From Phycomyces blakesleeanus NRRL 1555(-) (taxonomy: Eukaryota > Mucoromycota > Mucoromycetes > Mucorales > Phycomycetaceae): a stretch of DNA of 64,000 nucleotides. The first letter of the stretch is position 1. Each line of letters begins with the position of its first letter. Positions 50,176 through 62,651 of the stretch are shown here, piece by piece. The notes below the pieces were generated by a model that had not been told where the DNA came from, searched no databases, and saw only the letters and a list, made by a program, of their open reading frames with translations. The stretch is from the NCBI RefSeq assembly GCF_001638985.1, contig NW_017265140.1, forward strand, positions 496,001 to 560,000, written 5' to 3'. The position numbers were made by a program, and so were the translations under genes.

Positions 50176-51061
50176 ATGAGTAAAAGCATTTCATCATCTT
50201 CTGCTGCCGATATATCTTCTCCTGTACCTGTTCCTACGCCTACCAATAATCGTAGTGCTAATTGGAATCACTTGGAGGATATTCAGCTTTGTAAGTCCTG
50301 GCTGGCTGTTTCTCAAGATCCCGTTACGGGTAGAAATCAAAGAGGGTCTACCATGTGGGATAGAGTTGGGGTTGACTACGCTGAAAACCTGGGTGCCGGA
50401 TTTACGGTCCGTTCTACCAGTTCATTGACCTCTCGCTGGAACCATATACAGCGAAAAGTATCGAGGTTCTGTATTTGTTTTGCTCAAGTTGAGCGACGCC
50501 ATCAAAGTGACCCCAATATCATGGATATGGTAATATCCTACCTAAGCAAAGACTTGATTAAATTATAATTGATATATTATGTAATTTTAGATTCTGGAAA
50601 CGAAGCTTTTATATAAAACACAAAATAACAATGAGACCTTCAATTTGGATCATTGTTATGCAGTTTTGGCAAAAGCACCCAAGTGGATTAGTCGCTTAGA
50701 AGGCTCCTCAAGAATACAAAAAGCCACAAATGAACAGTTACTGGCGGCCAGGGCTGGGCAAAGTTCAGAGGAAGAGGATGGCAGGCTCATATGTCGCGCA
50801 CAAAGCAATACCATCAACCAAAGGAAGAGAACGATTGAGGACGCTCTTTTTGATCTGATCGATAACCAAAAGAGATCCCGGGTCTCTGACAACATGAAGG
50901 CCAAATTCCTCCAGGATATGCTCGATTTTAAGTATATGACGGTTGACACGGAAACAATCACGGACCCAACTAGACGTCGTTTCTTTTTGCTGAAGCAAGG
51001 GTTAGCCCTTCGCCGTGCAGAAAAAGATGCCGAAGAAACAGAGGATGAAGATGATCTTTAA
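50176..51061 (+). CDS. Myb/SANT-like DNA-binding protein, Harbinger-associated type
   Basis: Two exons: 50176-50529 and 50591-51061 (825 nt, 274 aa). A Ser-rich start is followed by a trihelix/SANT-like region, with NWNHLEDIQLCKSWLAVSQD as helix 1 and W residues in STMWDRVGVDY and LTSRWNHIQRKVSRF. A second conserved part has ETFNLDHCYAVLAKAPKW, then a Lys/Arg-rich segment (NQRKRTIEDALF) and an acidic tail EETEDEDDL. This layout matches the Myb-like second protein of PIF/Harbinger transposons and plant NAM-associated/trihelix proteins. It may be the accessory DNA-binding protein of a decayed Harbinger element or a domesticated copy. No DDE transposase is seen nearby. Function is inferred from the fold only. 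Confidence 0.75.
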
Positions 51062-51362
51062 AGTGATGAATAAAACACTTTTCTCTTATCTTTTTTATTA
51101 TTTTTATTATTATTATTATTATATTTTGCCAAACTATATAGTCTAACCAACAATTGGTTTTCAGTATGCAATTAACCCTATTTTTCCTCAACAGACATTA
51201 TCTCTTACACTACCTCTGTTGACTTTTATTTTATTTTATTTAATAAACAAAGTAATACATATCACATCAGTGAAGAAGAAGAAAACGAAAGACTGGTTAT
51301 AGCTACTTTATATGATAGTGGTTTCACAGCCATTATTTACAACACTTCGATAGGTCCCCTAT

Positions 51363-51569
51363 TTAGTTGTCGAGGGTTTCGGGTACAGGTTCATTCACAA
51401 TCTGTGAGATCGCTGCAATGATGGCTGTAGATCTCGCTTCCTCTTCTTCATCGTCACCAAATAAGTACTCAAACATTTCAATATCCGAATCTTCGTCGTC
51501 AAAGAAGTACTCGTATCCCTCTACATCCAAGTATTCGTCAAGGTCGTTATGGTTTTGATGGGCGCTCAT
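51363..51569 (-). CDS. Small acidic ORF, possibly the start of a Harbinger transposase
   Basis: 68 codons, very acidic: DLDEYLDVEGYEYFFDDEDS and GDDEEEEARSTAIIAAISQI. It faces the SANT-like gene, a placement seen in two-gene Harbinger elements, where the transposase often opens with an acidic stretch. The frame stops at 51363 and no DDE domain follows. It could be a truncated remnant, an independent small gene or chance. Confidence 0.35.
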   Translation of the reverse strand: MSAHQNHNDLDEYLDVEGYEYFFDDEDSDIEMFEYLFGDDEEEEARSTAIIAAISQIVNEPVPETLDN

Positions 51570-54500
51570 AGTTTATAATATTCGGATTATTAAAAATATA
51601 TAGATATAGATATATAGATATATATATATTAAAGAAAGGAACGTTTGATATTTAACCTTGATCTTTAATTTATTTATTTATTTATTTATTTATTTATTAT
51701 TTCTTGTAATTGATGATACAAATATGTGACTTAAAATTTAGACAAACCAGAAAATATTTAATTTAGACAAACCGCTGTGGATGTTTTAAAAAAAGCAAAT
51801 ACGCAAATACGCAAATACGCACATATAAATCCCAAACTCTACTAAATAATATATTACCTTATTTTCTTTTCAGACCATTTTGTAATAACATGAGCATACA
51901 TATTACAGTCAATAAAGTAACCAAAAATGAAATAAATAAAATAAAATAAAATAAAATAAAAAAAAGAGTTTATCCAGGTATGAAAACTGTCAGATTTCTA
52001 GCTTGGAAACGACCTTTACTTTTAATAGCCGTAAGAATGCTCTTCTTTGTCAAATACATATACAGATCTATAATTCATAATATCAGTTGCACTACAATAA
52101 TAACCAAAAACCCAAGCAGGATCACAAGCATAAGTTTATGAGTTGATTTCTAGTAACAAAAGTTCAACCAAGATAGAAGGAAAGAAAGTGAGTAAAAATG
52201 TTTCTTTACTAATGCATTTATCTGGGATAAAGACCTTTTGAATCATTGGAGATTATCTATATAAATTACAATATTTTTTTTAAAGAAAGAAATATAAAAA
52301 AGTTGATTCTTTGTATTCGTTCTTTCTTTTTTGGAACTGTATTTTTATACATTATCTAATAGTGGGTGCTGGTTAGAATCAAAAGGACGAAGACTTCTTG
52401 ACAGTATTTATTTATTTAATTAGAAGAAATGTGTGGAAAAACTTTATCCTTATCCCCTTTTCACATACATACACGCATCTTCTCCCTTTTCTCTCTTTCT
52501 CTTTTATATATATATAATGGTGTTACTGATAATATTTTGGCTTTGACATTTATTTATTTCTGTATTTAATATCCAACTCTGCTGTCGTGACATGTTCTAT
52601 CTACAGAGAATACCAGTGATATATGCAGAACGAGTTTCCTGTAATACCATTTAATACCAAAGCATTTCAAATGATCATTTTCAAGACTATACTACGAACA
52701 AGTGAGTTGAGATTAGAACATATAGCTCTGATCTACTTGAACCACGATAAATAAATATATACTTACCCCTAAATATAAAATATCCAGTATCAAGTATCAA
52801 GTACCCTCTTTTTAATAATAATATTAGCCACACTAATTTTTATTAAAGATTTTTAGCACAATTGCAATGGACGATATATTGATCGTTACAATTTTCCTCA
52901 TTTTTATAAGGTCAAGCAAGTCATTGGATACCTTTTTTTTTTATAAACTCTTCACAACCGATTATTCTTATGATTTATCTTGCTTTAAAAAAACAAGAAT
53001 GTGTTTTATTATATATTATAATGCAGAGACACTGTACTGTATATACTTGGTTTATAGATTGCTATAGTTTGGATCTAGAAGATCTGGTTCTTTACCTTTA
53101 TACCGCATGCACAGTACGCTCATTATCTATTTATATTTATATTTATCTGTATACATATACATACATATGAATATATACATATATAAAGATATAGAGAAAA
53201 ACGATGAATTTTACAACCAAACAGACAGTCAAACAGACTAATCAATAGATAAATTATTAAAGAATAGAATATCTTTTGCTACTCAAGATGTATAAAATGA
53301 TAGTCATAACAAAAACAAGAATATAGACTAAAGATTGTGGCACTATCATGCCTCTTATTATATATATATGCAACAAATGATCTCCACAGATCTTTATCCT
53401 TTTGCAGAAATATGCAGCTGGTATAAATGTTTAAAGCATGAAAGAAAATAAAGATATATTTGTTTGATTTATTCTGTTCTGTCAAGTTGAGTGCACAAAG
53501 ATGTTCAAATTGGGTACATTTGAAGATCCAACATGAGTGATAGAAATAAAAGATTGAAATAAAATACCATAACCACACAGGAGAATAACGGACCAAAAAA
53601 AATTTTGCTTCTCTTTTGTGTATGTGTGCCTATGGTTTATGCTGTAAAACAATAATAAAAATCACATTCTACAATATATAACTTATTAAATGTTTCAATA
53701 TGTAAAATGAACCCTAAATGGACCAGCATTCAAAATGAAAATAAGATATATATATATATATATATATGCTCTTTGATAATGCGTGATTTCTTTATGCCAT
53801 GTGGACCTCTCCAAAAACAGTCTTTTACACGCCCTATGTTTTAATATTTACATACTTCTTTCCTTTGTAGTGGCTCGGATTATTTGTTGAATTTAGGATA
53901 ATGCTTTTTTTTATATTTTCGGGTTACCAATAGATCCTTTGAGAGTACAATATTCATAGAGTGCACAAAAATTAGAAACGTGCATAAATCTGAAGATCTC
54001 CTCAGATAGTACAAATACCAAAAAAAAACAAGAATCAAGAATCAAAATGTGTTTGTGTGTGTGTGTGTGTATGTGTGTACTGTTCCACACATCTAGCACG
54101 AGTCCTTGTATTCTTGAAAATGAAGAAGCGGGTTTTATTTATTTATTTATTAATATTACTATTAATATTGTTATTTTCAAGACAGTTCTTCTTAGGGCCC
54201 TAGGACCACCAGCACAGACCCAATTGTATTCCTCATTCACAAGAGCACAGATACAGAATTGTGCCTCTATATTAATAAAATAAAGTAAAATAAAGTACCC
54301 TCATTTATTTAATGAGTTGTATTCTGACACTAGACGGAGAACATTACTATTATTTATATTATTTGCAGAAACCGGCGCCACCTCTCCTTTTTTCATATAT
54401 ATATATATATATTTTACACCAAGTGTGTAGACTATTTCTTTTTGTACGCTTTTTTCATCACCAACTCTCCTGCATTGTCCTTTTCTGTGTGCACAGAGAC

Positions 54501-55995
54501 TCCCTCTTCTTACTATTGATCAAAAGAGAAGAATAGTAATTAAAATTTCACTAATATTATTACTATTACTATACCCATCATCGAATTTTCATACTACTCT
54601 GATAATAATTTAAAAAAAAACCTCAAACCAAATCAAGAAAAAAAAAGCAGGTAGAATACTAAATATAATAGAAATATGTCGAGACATTTTTATTCTTTAT
54701 TTCTTCTTTTATATGGCCTCCCCTTGTTTGGACCCTTATCTTTTTTCTTTCTTTTCTTCTTTGTGTGCGCGTGCCGTAACATCACAGGTATTTTGTGACA
54801 GGACTTGAATTGAGTTGAATTTATTTGAGTTGAGTTAATGCACCATCAAGAATCCCTTTATATTTGTATTCCTTTTGATTGCGCGCAAGCCCGGAAAAAA
54901 GGCACAATCCTGACAAAAAAAAACTACATTTGTATAATGCAGAATCCCTTGTTTTTTTTACGACTGAATTTGGTAGCAAGAAAGAAAAAGATATATACAT
55001 ATATATTTTAATTATAATAATATACACTAGTAAATTAACAAGCCTGTAAATAACAGTTGCTGTATACTAAAGAGAAAGATCAATTGAGTCGAATTGAATC
55101 GAATTGAATCGAATTGAGAAATTGTTACATTGGGAGTGTAAGAGTACCATGCAGGAACAATGAGCGCGATGCATGTCTATCAAAATAGATTATATACTGT
55201 GGAATTCAAAGAAGTCGCTTTCTTGATGTTCTAGCAATAGTAGTAAGTGCATACATATACATCTATGTATGTACAGAAAAAAAATTGTGCAATTTGGCCA
55301 TTAAATTGGATTGATCCAAGACACTATGTATTCACGCCAACCAAAAAAAAATGATACTTGGAAGACCAAGTCTATTGTTGGTATATATATATATATATAT
55401 ATATATTGGTATTTAGATAGGTCTCTTGTAATTTAAAGGTATTTGATCTTTACCCGCTCTTTCTATATGTTACTATTAATTTTTTTTGTAGTTTAAACAT
55501 CATCCCATTTTTCGCTATTTTTGATAATTGACTTTTCATTAAATATATATAAATCTCTTTTATATATAGTGATTATTGAATGCCAGTTTACAAGAGTGAG
55601 CTCCTTTATTTCTCAAAACGCGATAGGACATATTGCTTGTATACTATATATATATTACCAATAGCCGGAAATGGCAAGCAGATTGAGTGTAGAAATAATG
55701 GATCTATTACATCTTATAAAATTTTCAAGTGATATTGAAGCTTATAATGATAAAACACAAATAAATATGATAGTCTGGTCAGATAAATTGGCTGTAATGC
55801 AAGAAAATAATAATAATACTGATAATAGTAATTTCAATTGCAATTGCAATCTAGAGATCGTATGCTCTACAGTATCTTCATCATGATCGTATCAAAAAGA
55901 CATAATAACACATGTTGTGAATATTGCATATATATATAAATATTTTTGTATTCCATTGTTTAAATTTCTCCTTCAAATAATAGATAGATAAATAA

Positions 55996-56028
<33 letters not shown>

Positions 56029-56036
56029 TAGCATAC

Positions 56037-56079
<43 letters not shown>

Positions 56080-57412
56080 AGGTGCGATAATTGGGCTGAT
56101 CCCATTAGGAAGATCAAGGTATAAACTACTTGATATTCAGTAGTTGGCACATTGGAATACTTACATTTTATTAGGCGATCTTTTCTTTCTTTCTATTTCC
56201 TCTTTTCCTTTTGCTGCACAAATACAAAATAATAATACTACAAAAAATTGCAGGAGTAAACTGTGCACCTAAATCACACTTACACATTATACATATATAC
56301 CTTGTTTTATTTACATTCTCGTCAATCTAATCATCTGTAAACGTACAGGCACAAGCACAAGTACAAGACACTCCAAGTCTCCAGTTACCAAAGTGAATTA
56401 TGTGAGACCATTCACTTTTTTTTTATGTTCATTTAAAAAATTCTAAAAAATTGTTTCAAAAGAAAAATATAACATGTCTAATTTTGAACCATTTTAAACC
56501 GGTGCTTTGAATTTCAAGTATATATGTATATATGTATGTACGTATGTATGTATGTACATGTACATGTACATGTACATGTATGTGTGGATCTATATATTTA
56601 TCTATCTGTAGATTCATTTGTATGTCACAATTTTTTTGTCTCCTTCAACAATAACCAAAAATTCTCTTTAGTAACACAAACACACATATAAACTACACAC
56701 ACTCACACACACTTTATATATATATATATAAGTACATATAAACACAGGGAGGAATAGAGGAGAGGGAGGGTTGCTTGGGTGTAAAGGAGGGGGAGTGGAG
56801 AGGGGGGCCTTTTTTAGACTACATATTATATTAATATAAATAAAGATATATAGAATCGAAAATAAGAAAAGAAAATCAAAGAGAGAGAGAGAAAAGAAGC
56901 AAAAATTGGGGATGTCAGATAAGGATGGTGTATACAATATTTGTAGAAGCCCCACAGATTATGGGTACTACGAATATATATACAAGTGTACAAGTGTTTA
57001 ATATAAAAACAGATATTCTTATTCTTTAAAAACAAAATAAGAATAAGAATAGGAATAAACGGCTGGGCTACGCGTGGGTTAGAGTAAGATCTATTGAATG
57101 GTGCGCTTTCACATGCAAGATCCGTCTCTCTCTCTCTAAATATATATATATATGCTATTGTTTTTTTTGCACCTCCATTGGCCTGCATTCGTGCCACAAG
57201 TATCATAGGCCTTTTGTATTTTTATTTTATATATACATACACATATCTTTGTCAGGGCCACCAAAGCACCTTTTACTATATTATCCCTACTTTGCCCCTA
57301 AAAGTTTGGTAAGAAAGTAATATAAAGACTGGGATTTTTCATGTAGATCCCATTTATACCTATTTTATATATATATTACTATTTTTTTTGGTTGTTGTTG
57401 TTGTTGATTACC
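51570..57412. other. 5.8-kb gene desert
   Basis: No convincing gene. Features are (ATTT)n at 51669-51700, (AAATACGC) units near 51799-51824, GAATTGAATC units at 55083-55120, a TA run near 55385-55406, (ACAG)n at 55996-56026, (CATATA)n at 56034-56080, GTAC-rich repeats near 56540-56582, and GA-rich purine blocks. The 71-codon frame at 55671-55886 follows a usable start context but is Asn/Ser-rich with no known relative. Confidence 0.5.
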
Positions 57413-58419
57413 ATGAAGCTCACTACCGTTCTACTCTCACTTGCCCTCTCTGCCGCTTCTTGCTCCGCTGTGTGTAACTGCCTCGCGACTGATCAGACAT
57501 GCCTTAACAAGTGTGGTAAATTATCCAACGGAACGGCACGGCTGACTAGGCGTACCAAACCCACATATATATATACACGCACACGCGCGCACACGCACAC
57601 AAACATATAGAATACTCATTTTTATTTTTATTTTTTTGTTTCTAGTTACGGACGGCAATAACTGTGTCACAGCTTGTAAAGAGAACACGGTGTGCTACCA
57701 GAATTGTATCGGTAACAACTGGTAAGAACACATACTCCTTCAGTGTGTTTTATCTTTTATTTTTTGATATCTAGAAACCAAGCAATATAATGACAATCAA
57801 CACATAAATAACTTTTATTTTATTTTATTCTTTCTATACAGGCCTTCTGCTGGAATAACAACTGGATCATGGTCTCAGCCAATTGCTACACCCCTTCCTT
57901 CTGCCAGTCCAACCCAGGTCAACACACCAAGTCCCCCTCACCCCTCTGGTTCGACTGTATCCCAAGGTAATATTCGCAATTAATACCAACAAGAAAAAAG
58001 AAAGAGTAGAAACAAGAATATGGAAACAAGGAGTTTCTTTTCCGTGTGTAAAATCTGTGTATATAAATACCTATGTGTAATTGTGTGTATGTGTGTGCAA
58101 GTAAATAAGATCTATAGAGACAGAGACAGAGAGACTATTTACAAACACAAACACTACACATAATCACTACATATGAACATCAAAGATATACACAAAAAGA
58201 GATCGCTTAAGGATAGGTTTACTAATATTAACCACTCCCTCTTTAGCTCCACCTTCCTCCCTGCCGCCTGTGGGTGCCAAAGTAGCCACACCATCCAACA
58301 ATGTGCTGGCTAATACCAAAACCAGCACACCTTCTTCAAATGGCCTTCGCCAAGACACAAACTGGGCTCTGTGGGGATCTCTCGCCGTGTCTGGTCTCTG
58401 GTGGCTTACTAGCCAGTAA
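57413..58419 (+). CDS. Small secreted cysteine-rich protein, probably GPI-anchored
   Basis: Four exons: 57413-57515, 57646-57721, 57842-57966, 58247-58419 (477 nt, 158 aa). A signal peptide is obvious (MKLTTVLLSLALSAASCSA). Two similar four-cysteine modules follow, CNCLATDQTCLNKC and CVTACKENTVCYQNC. Next comes a Pro/Ser/Thr-rich stalk of about 70 residues suited to O-glycosylation. The protein ends with a hydrophobic tail WALWGSLAVSGLWWLTS after a polar stretch, as expected for GPI-anchor addition. Cell-wall or plasma-membrane surface location is inferred. The cysteine spacing is not CFEM or hydrophobin. Some related fungal proteins carry more copies of this module, but I cannot name the family. 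Confidence 0.82.
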
Positions 58420-59223
58420 CGAGCTCTTCTCCAATTATAGCATCTCTACATTTTCTACATTTATCTATTACTTTGGTCAGGACCCAACTCAATGGTTTCC
58501 TTGTTCTCTCTTTCTTTCTTTTTTCTTCTTCTTCTACTATTTCCTTCTTATATTATGTTTTTTAAATTCCGTCTGATCGTTCCAATTTATAAATCTGTCT
58601 CGTTTCTAAACTCTAACAAGCTGCTTGTCCAACCTGATGTTGAAAAATATAATATATAATTATAATTATAATTATAATAGCAATAACAAAACACAATACA
58701 TAAGGCGCTTTATAATTGAAAGAAAGATATCTTTGGTGGCGTATAAAGCAAAGCTGTGAACGATTTTGTATTATTTTTATTATTCTTATTTTTTTTAAAA
58801 AAAAAATGGCAAATATGGATAAATGATTTTATCTTTTACCGGATTTTCTTTTTATGATTTTCTTTTTAATTTGGTTTATGTAAAAGCATTGGTTGCGGTT
58901 AAATACTACTAAATCTAGCAACTTGACAGTATATATATATATATTTATATCTATTAAGTAGGTTACTATGGTATTAAATCTGAAGCAGTTACAAAAAAGA
59001 AAAACAACAACAACAACAACAACAACAAAACCAGAATTCTGATGGACCGTTATTCTCATTCATAATGTGTAATTCTGGGGTACAACAGAATTCACGTGCA
59101 ATTAATACTCTGTCCCGTGGTTTCCTTGCCCTTTCCTTACCTTAACTTAACTTGCCTTAACTTACCTGACCTGACCGTAACTGACCTGGCCTGGCCTGAC
59201 CTGACCTGACCTGACCTTTCGCT

Positions 59224-59265
<42 letters not shown>

Positions 59266-59424
59266 CTTCACTACTTTGTTCTTCTTAAAAAGAAGACACA
59301 CGGCTTTCTTATTCCTTTCTTCCTTTCTTTTCATTTTCATTTCAACTTGCTTATTCAAAACATACATAAATACATAAATACATAAATATTTTCTTTTGTT
59401 TCATTCTGAATCTCACGCCTCATC
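58420..59424. other. Promoter-side intergenic region of bZIP gene
   Basis: Contains a T8A10-type palindrome at 58791, (CAA)n near 59006-59028, a CCTGA-type minisatellite (59133-59217) and a (TC)n run (59226-59263). No gene is seen. Confidence 0.45.
59133..59263. repeat. Pentamer minisatellite plus (TC)n upstream of bZIP gene
   Basis: Variants of CTTAA, CCTGA and CCTGG alternate through 59133-59217, ending in four clean CCTGA units. A (TC)n run of about 19 units follows at 59226-59263. The block ends about 160 bp before the start codon, so it lies in the promoter or 5' leader. Confidence 0.8.
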
Positions 59425-61110
59425 ATGTCCTACTCGAATATGAACGGGTTTTTACAGCATGATCAAGTCATGTTGCATCAATCCGACGACATTCATTCAT
59501 GGCCAATCGGGAATCAGTCGTTTCCATTCCTTCAGGGTAACTTCATTTCAGCAGACCCTCAATTTCCACAGGCCATCTACGTCAACAATATGCACATCAA
59601 TCCCGAATCTACACCACCTGTAGATGAACATGGCCAACCGATCAAAATGCGCAAAAAGCCCGGAAGAAAGCCAAACCCCGCTTCTCCAGCTCTCCGCAAA
59701 GCCCAAAACAGGGCGGCCCAGCGGGCATTTCGAGAACGCAAAGAACGACACCTCAAAGACCTCGAGACCACCATCCGCGGTCTCCGTGAACAGCGGAACC
59801 ACGCAGTCCAGGAGCTCACGTCAATGAAAACCAAGTTAGATTCCTTTAGAGCGGAGAACTGGTATCTCAAGGGCGTCGTCTTGACTCTGCAGTTTGTCTG
59901 TCTCCACTACAACATCTCAATTCCCACGCACTCTCCTTATTTGAGCGAAGACGCCCTTGGAGAAATGGCGCACACGACGCCTCATGCAATTGAAGCTTAC
60001 GTGAACGCTTATACGCGCAACAACATTCATCTCAAGCCCACAATGGCCTCGCACTTTTCAAACGCGCGTTCAGACGAACTTGAAGATATCAATACCAACG
60101 ACAATAATCAAAATCAAAATCATAATAATCATAATAACTACAGCAATAGCAGCACCAGGAGCACAAAGATTAACCTTAATGATGACGATGATGACGAATC
60201 AACTGGGTCTATGGATGATACTGATGAATGGAGACAATCGCGTTCAAGTGTATTTGACGAAGACATGACAGTCGATGACGAGTCTGAGCCATCGATGACC
60301 AGTCCTGTCAAATCAGAACCTTCTGACGAAAGAAGCATCAATAGTAACATTAACCAGCATATCAATAATAACACACACGAAAGAGCCCGTTCCGAGCCAC
60401 GGCCGTCTCCTCCTTCTAGTTTGAGCGCAATCCAACGCATTAGGCTGCAGTTGCGCGTCCAGAGTGCATTGACAGACACAGACAAAGCCGACGTGCGCCT
60501 GCAGCCGACGCTTCTTCAATTGGCCATTCCGCACGATCTGCGCATCGATTTGATCCCAACACCTCACATGCGAGACCGGATGATTATCTTTAGAGACCAA
60601 ATGGACTATGACAGATGCTTTGGGATGCTATTAAACGGAGCGGTGTACCACGGCGGAGACCCGACGTTGAGTGACAGCTGGGAATTGCCGCCTGAGTTTT
60701 TTAGTGAATTCTGGTACCTGGCGATCAATTATGATGTTTCAAAAACAAACAAATGGAGACGATTAAAGGGGCTTTCGGAAATCAAGGTTGGCCCAAAAGA
60801 GGAGGAGAAGAAGCGAGAAGAAGAAGAGGTGATGAAGTCCTTGGGGTCCTCCAATCAAGATAATAATCACAACTGGACTGAAGAAGTATTCCGTCAGATG
60901 GCACATGGAATGCCTACTCTTCAACCACTTGACCCAAGCCATTTCCGTCTCTCGCCTTCGCCTGAATCAAAAGCACCGGGATCAGAAGCATCTCATCCAC
61001 TTTATGAACACCTCATGGGATCTCCTCCAGAGACAAGGAATCCTATACGATCTCCTAGTCTAGGTGCCATGATGGATCTCATGGGCTCATTGCATACAGA
61101 TTTTTCTTAG
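59425..61110 (+). CDS. AP-1-like bZIP transcription factor with DUF3425
   Basis: Single exon, 561 aa. The basic region is at about 91-108 and carries the fungal AP-1 signature N-x2-A-Q-x2-F-R (QNRAAQRAFRERKE), as in Pap1/Yap1. A leucine zipper follows to about 150 (LETTIRGL, LTSMKTKLDSF). The middle is Asn- and Asp-rich with acidic runs. A DUF3425-type region occupies about 350-450, with LLQLAIPHDLRIDLIPTP and LPPEFFSEFWYLAINYDVSK. The bZIP plus DUF3425 combination is common in filamentous fungi. Cysteines of the Yap1 redox domain are not evident, so oxidative-stress sensing should not be assumed. Acts in the nucleus. Confidence 0.93.
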   Translation: MSYSNMNGFLQHDQVMLHQSDDIHSWPIGNQSFPFLQGNFISADPQFPQAIYVNNMHINPESTPPVDEHGQPIKMRKKPGRKPNPASPALRKAQNRAAQRAFRERKERHLKDLETTIRGLREQRNHAVQELTSMKTKLDSFRAENWYLKGVVLTLQFVCLHYNISIPTHSPYLSEDALGEMAHTTPHAIEAYVNAYTRNNIHLKPTMASHFSNARSDELEDINTNDNNQNQNHNNHNNYSNSSTRSTKINLNDDDDDESTGSMDDTDEWRQSRSSVFDEDMTVDDESEPSMTSPVKSEPSDERSINSNINQHINNNTHERARSEPRPSPPSSLSAIQRIRLQLRVQSALTDTDKADVRLQPTLLQLAIPHDLRIDLIPTPHMRDRMIIFRDQMDYDRCFGMLLNGAVYHGGDPTLSDSWELPPEFFSEFWYLAINYDVSKTNKWRRLKGLSEIKVGPKEEEKKREEEEVMKSLGSSNQDNNHNWTEEVFRQMAHGMPTLQPLDPSHFRLSPSPESKAPGSEASHPLYEHLMGSPPETRNPIRSPSLGAMMDLMGSLHTDFS

Positions 61111-61407
61111 ATATCCCCTCTTCCTCTTCCTCTTCCTCCTCCTCCTTCTCTCTTTATCTTTCGACCAACCTCCTCTTATCTCTATCTTCCCTGTAAATAA
61201 CAATTGGAGTTTGCCAAGCAATAAACAAACGCATCAAAAAATACAAGCAATAAACCATAATACATACATACAAAAATACATATATTAATGATTGTTGGTT
61301 TATAATGTACAAATGTTAACGAAAACTATTATTATATTAATTTTACTACTACTATCATCATTATTATCACTTGAATAAAAATTATAAAGATACTCCTTGA
61401 TATTTAG

Positions 61408-61935
61408 CTACCAGAGATTACCATACTCTCCTTGATCATCGTACGCCATGTGCGGGTTCTTGTTTGATGTGTTTTAGTGTATGTATATATATATATACTT
61501 ATATTTGATTACTTCCACTACTAGTAGTAGTATTACCGAACCTTACCTTTGAAAGTTCCCATTCTGTAAATACACTATAGTCCTTGATACTACCCTTGCC
61601 AATGGTTGTAATAAGGTCCTCCAAAGTATCGACATTTTGGTTGTGTTTGCTCTTTTCGCTGCCAGTGGTGTCACTTGAAAGAGATCCGAAAAGGGTCTGA
61701 AAAGGCACTCCTGAACCTTCAATGGCTTCTATGTGCCGCATATTTGCCACAAATTTATCGTTGTAGGGCTCTACTTGTCTGTGCAGCTCACTATAGGCTT
61801 CTTTGCGCAGGCCTTCCACCAGAGAACTCTCGAGTGCCGGAGAAGATGAGGTCTAGATGAGGAATGAGTGGATGGTGTGGATGGGGTTGAGATGCCCACC
61901 TTTTTTGAAGGTAGAGCGACAGCAGGCGTGGACAT
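61408..61935 (-). CDS. Small conserved-looking protein, function unknown
   Basis: Three exons: 61900-61935, 61547-61852, 61408-61458 (393 nt, 130 aa). Splice sites and phases fit, and the last exon adds NPHMAYDDQGEYGNLW. The centre is helical (LVEGLRKEAYSELHRQVEPY and NDKFVANMRHIEAIEG) with short coiled-coil character. No membrane segment, signal peptide or known domain is seen. The size and helical make-up would suit a subunit of a larger complex, but this is a guess. Convergent with the bZIP gene (297 bp between stops) and divergent from the Dsn1 gene. Confidence 0.7.
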
Positions 61936-62651
61936 GATTAAATAAATAGATACATAATATATATATAAAAGTGGTCTCTTTATGTTTGTTTATTTTTGGA
62001 TAAATTGGCTTTAGAGCATTATATAATTTTTTGACAGTCGGTTCAAGTAACGTCTTGGTGTAACATCAAAGCTAGCAAGAAAGAAAGAAAGAAAGAAAGA
62101 AAGAAACTAGCAACTAACGATGTATTTAATATTAATATATATATATATATATATTGTAAGAAAGGATGAGACATTGCTTTTATTATATAAAAAGGGAAAA
62201 ATCAAGTCGCGACTCAACAATTATAACCTTGGCTAGACATTTACTCGTCTTAGTTATTAACCCTTGCGTTTTTATTTTAATCATGTAGTCAGCCTGACAA
62301 ACCAGTATTGTTTAGGGGAGAGGGAGAAGTTCATACATATAAAAGCATGAACTCATTATGTAATGATAAAAAATATTAATACGAATATAAAGTAACATGT
62401 TGATTGACACGTAGAGGTATTCATTAAAGATTTATACTAGTAAAATGCAAAACGCAGTACATACATATACATATATATATATATATATCTGTGCCTGAGT
62501 GAAAAATTACAAGTGTATTTTTGTGTGTGTGAGTGGGAGAGAGAGAGAGTATTATATATATATATATAATATTCATATTCCAAATAGAGTAAAATTCGAG
62601 TAAGCCGATGGAAAGAGCTCTCTTTCTTTCTTATTTTTTTTCAGTAATGCT
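61936..62651. other. Bidirectional promoter region
   Basis: Between the small unknown gene (-) and Dsn1 (+). It contains (AAGA)n near 62079-62104 and TA runs near 62136-62153, 62468-62487 and 62552-62568. A donor-like GTAAGC at 62600 and an acceptor-like T-tract plus CAG at 62634-62644 suggest a 5'-UTR intron just before the Dsn1 start. Confidence 0.4.

Noticed and set aside
55671..55886. 71-codon frame with usable start context
   Set aside because: Ends in Asn/Ser-rich low complexity, no relatives known, lies alone in a desert.
15996..62104. CRISPR-like array
   Set aside because: Repeats here are microsatellites or a diverged 65-bp repeat; no repeat-spacer structure exists and the genome is eukaryotic.
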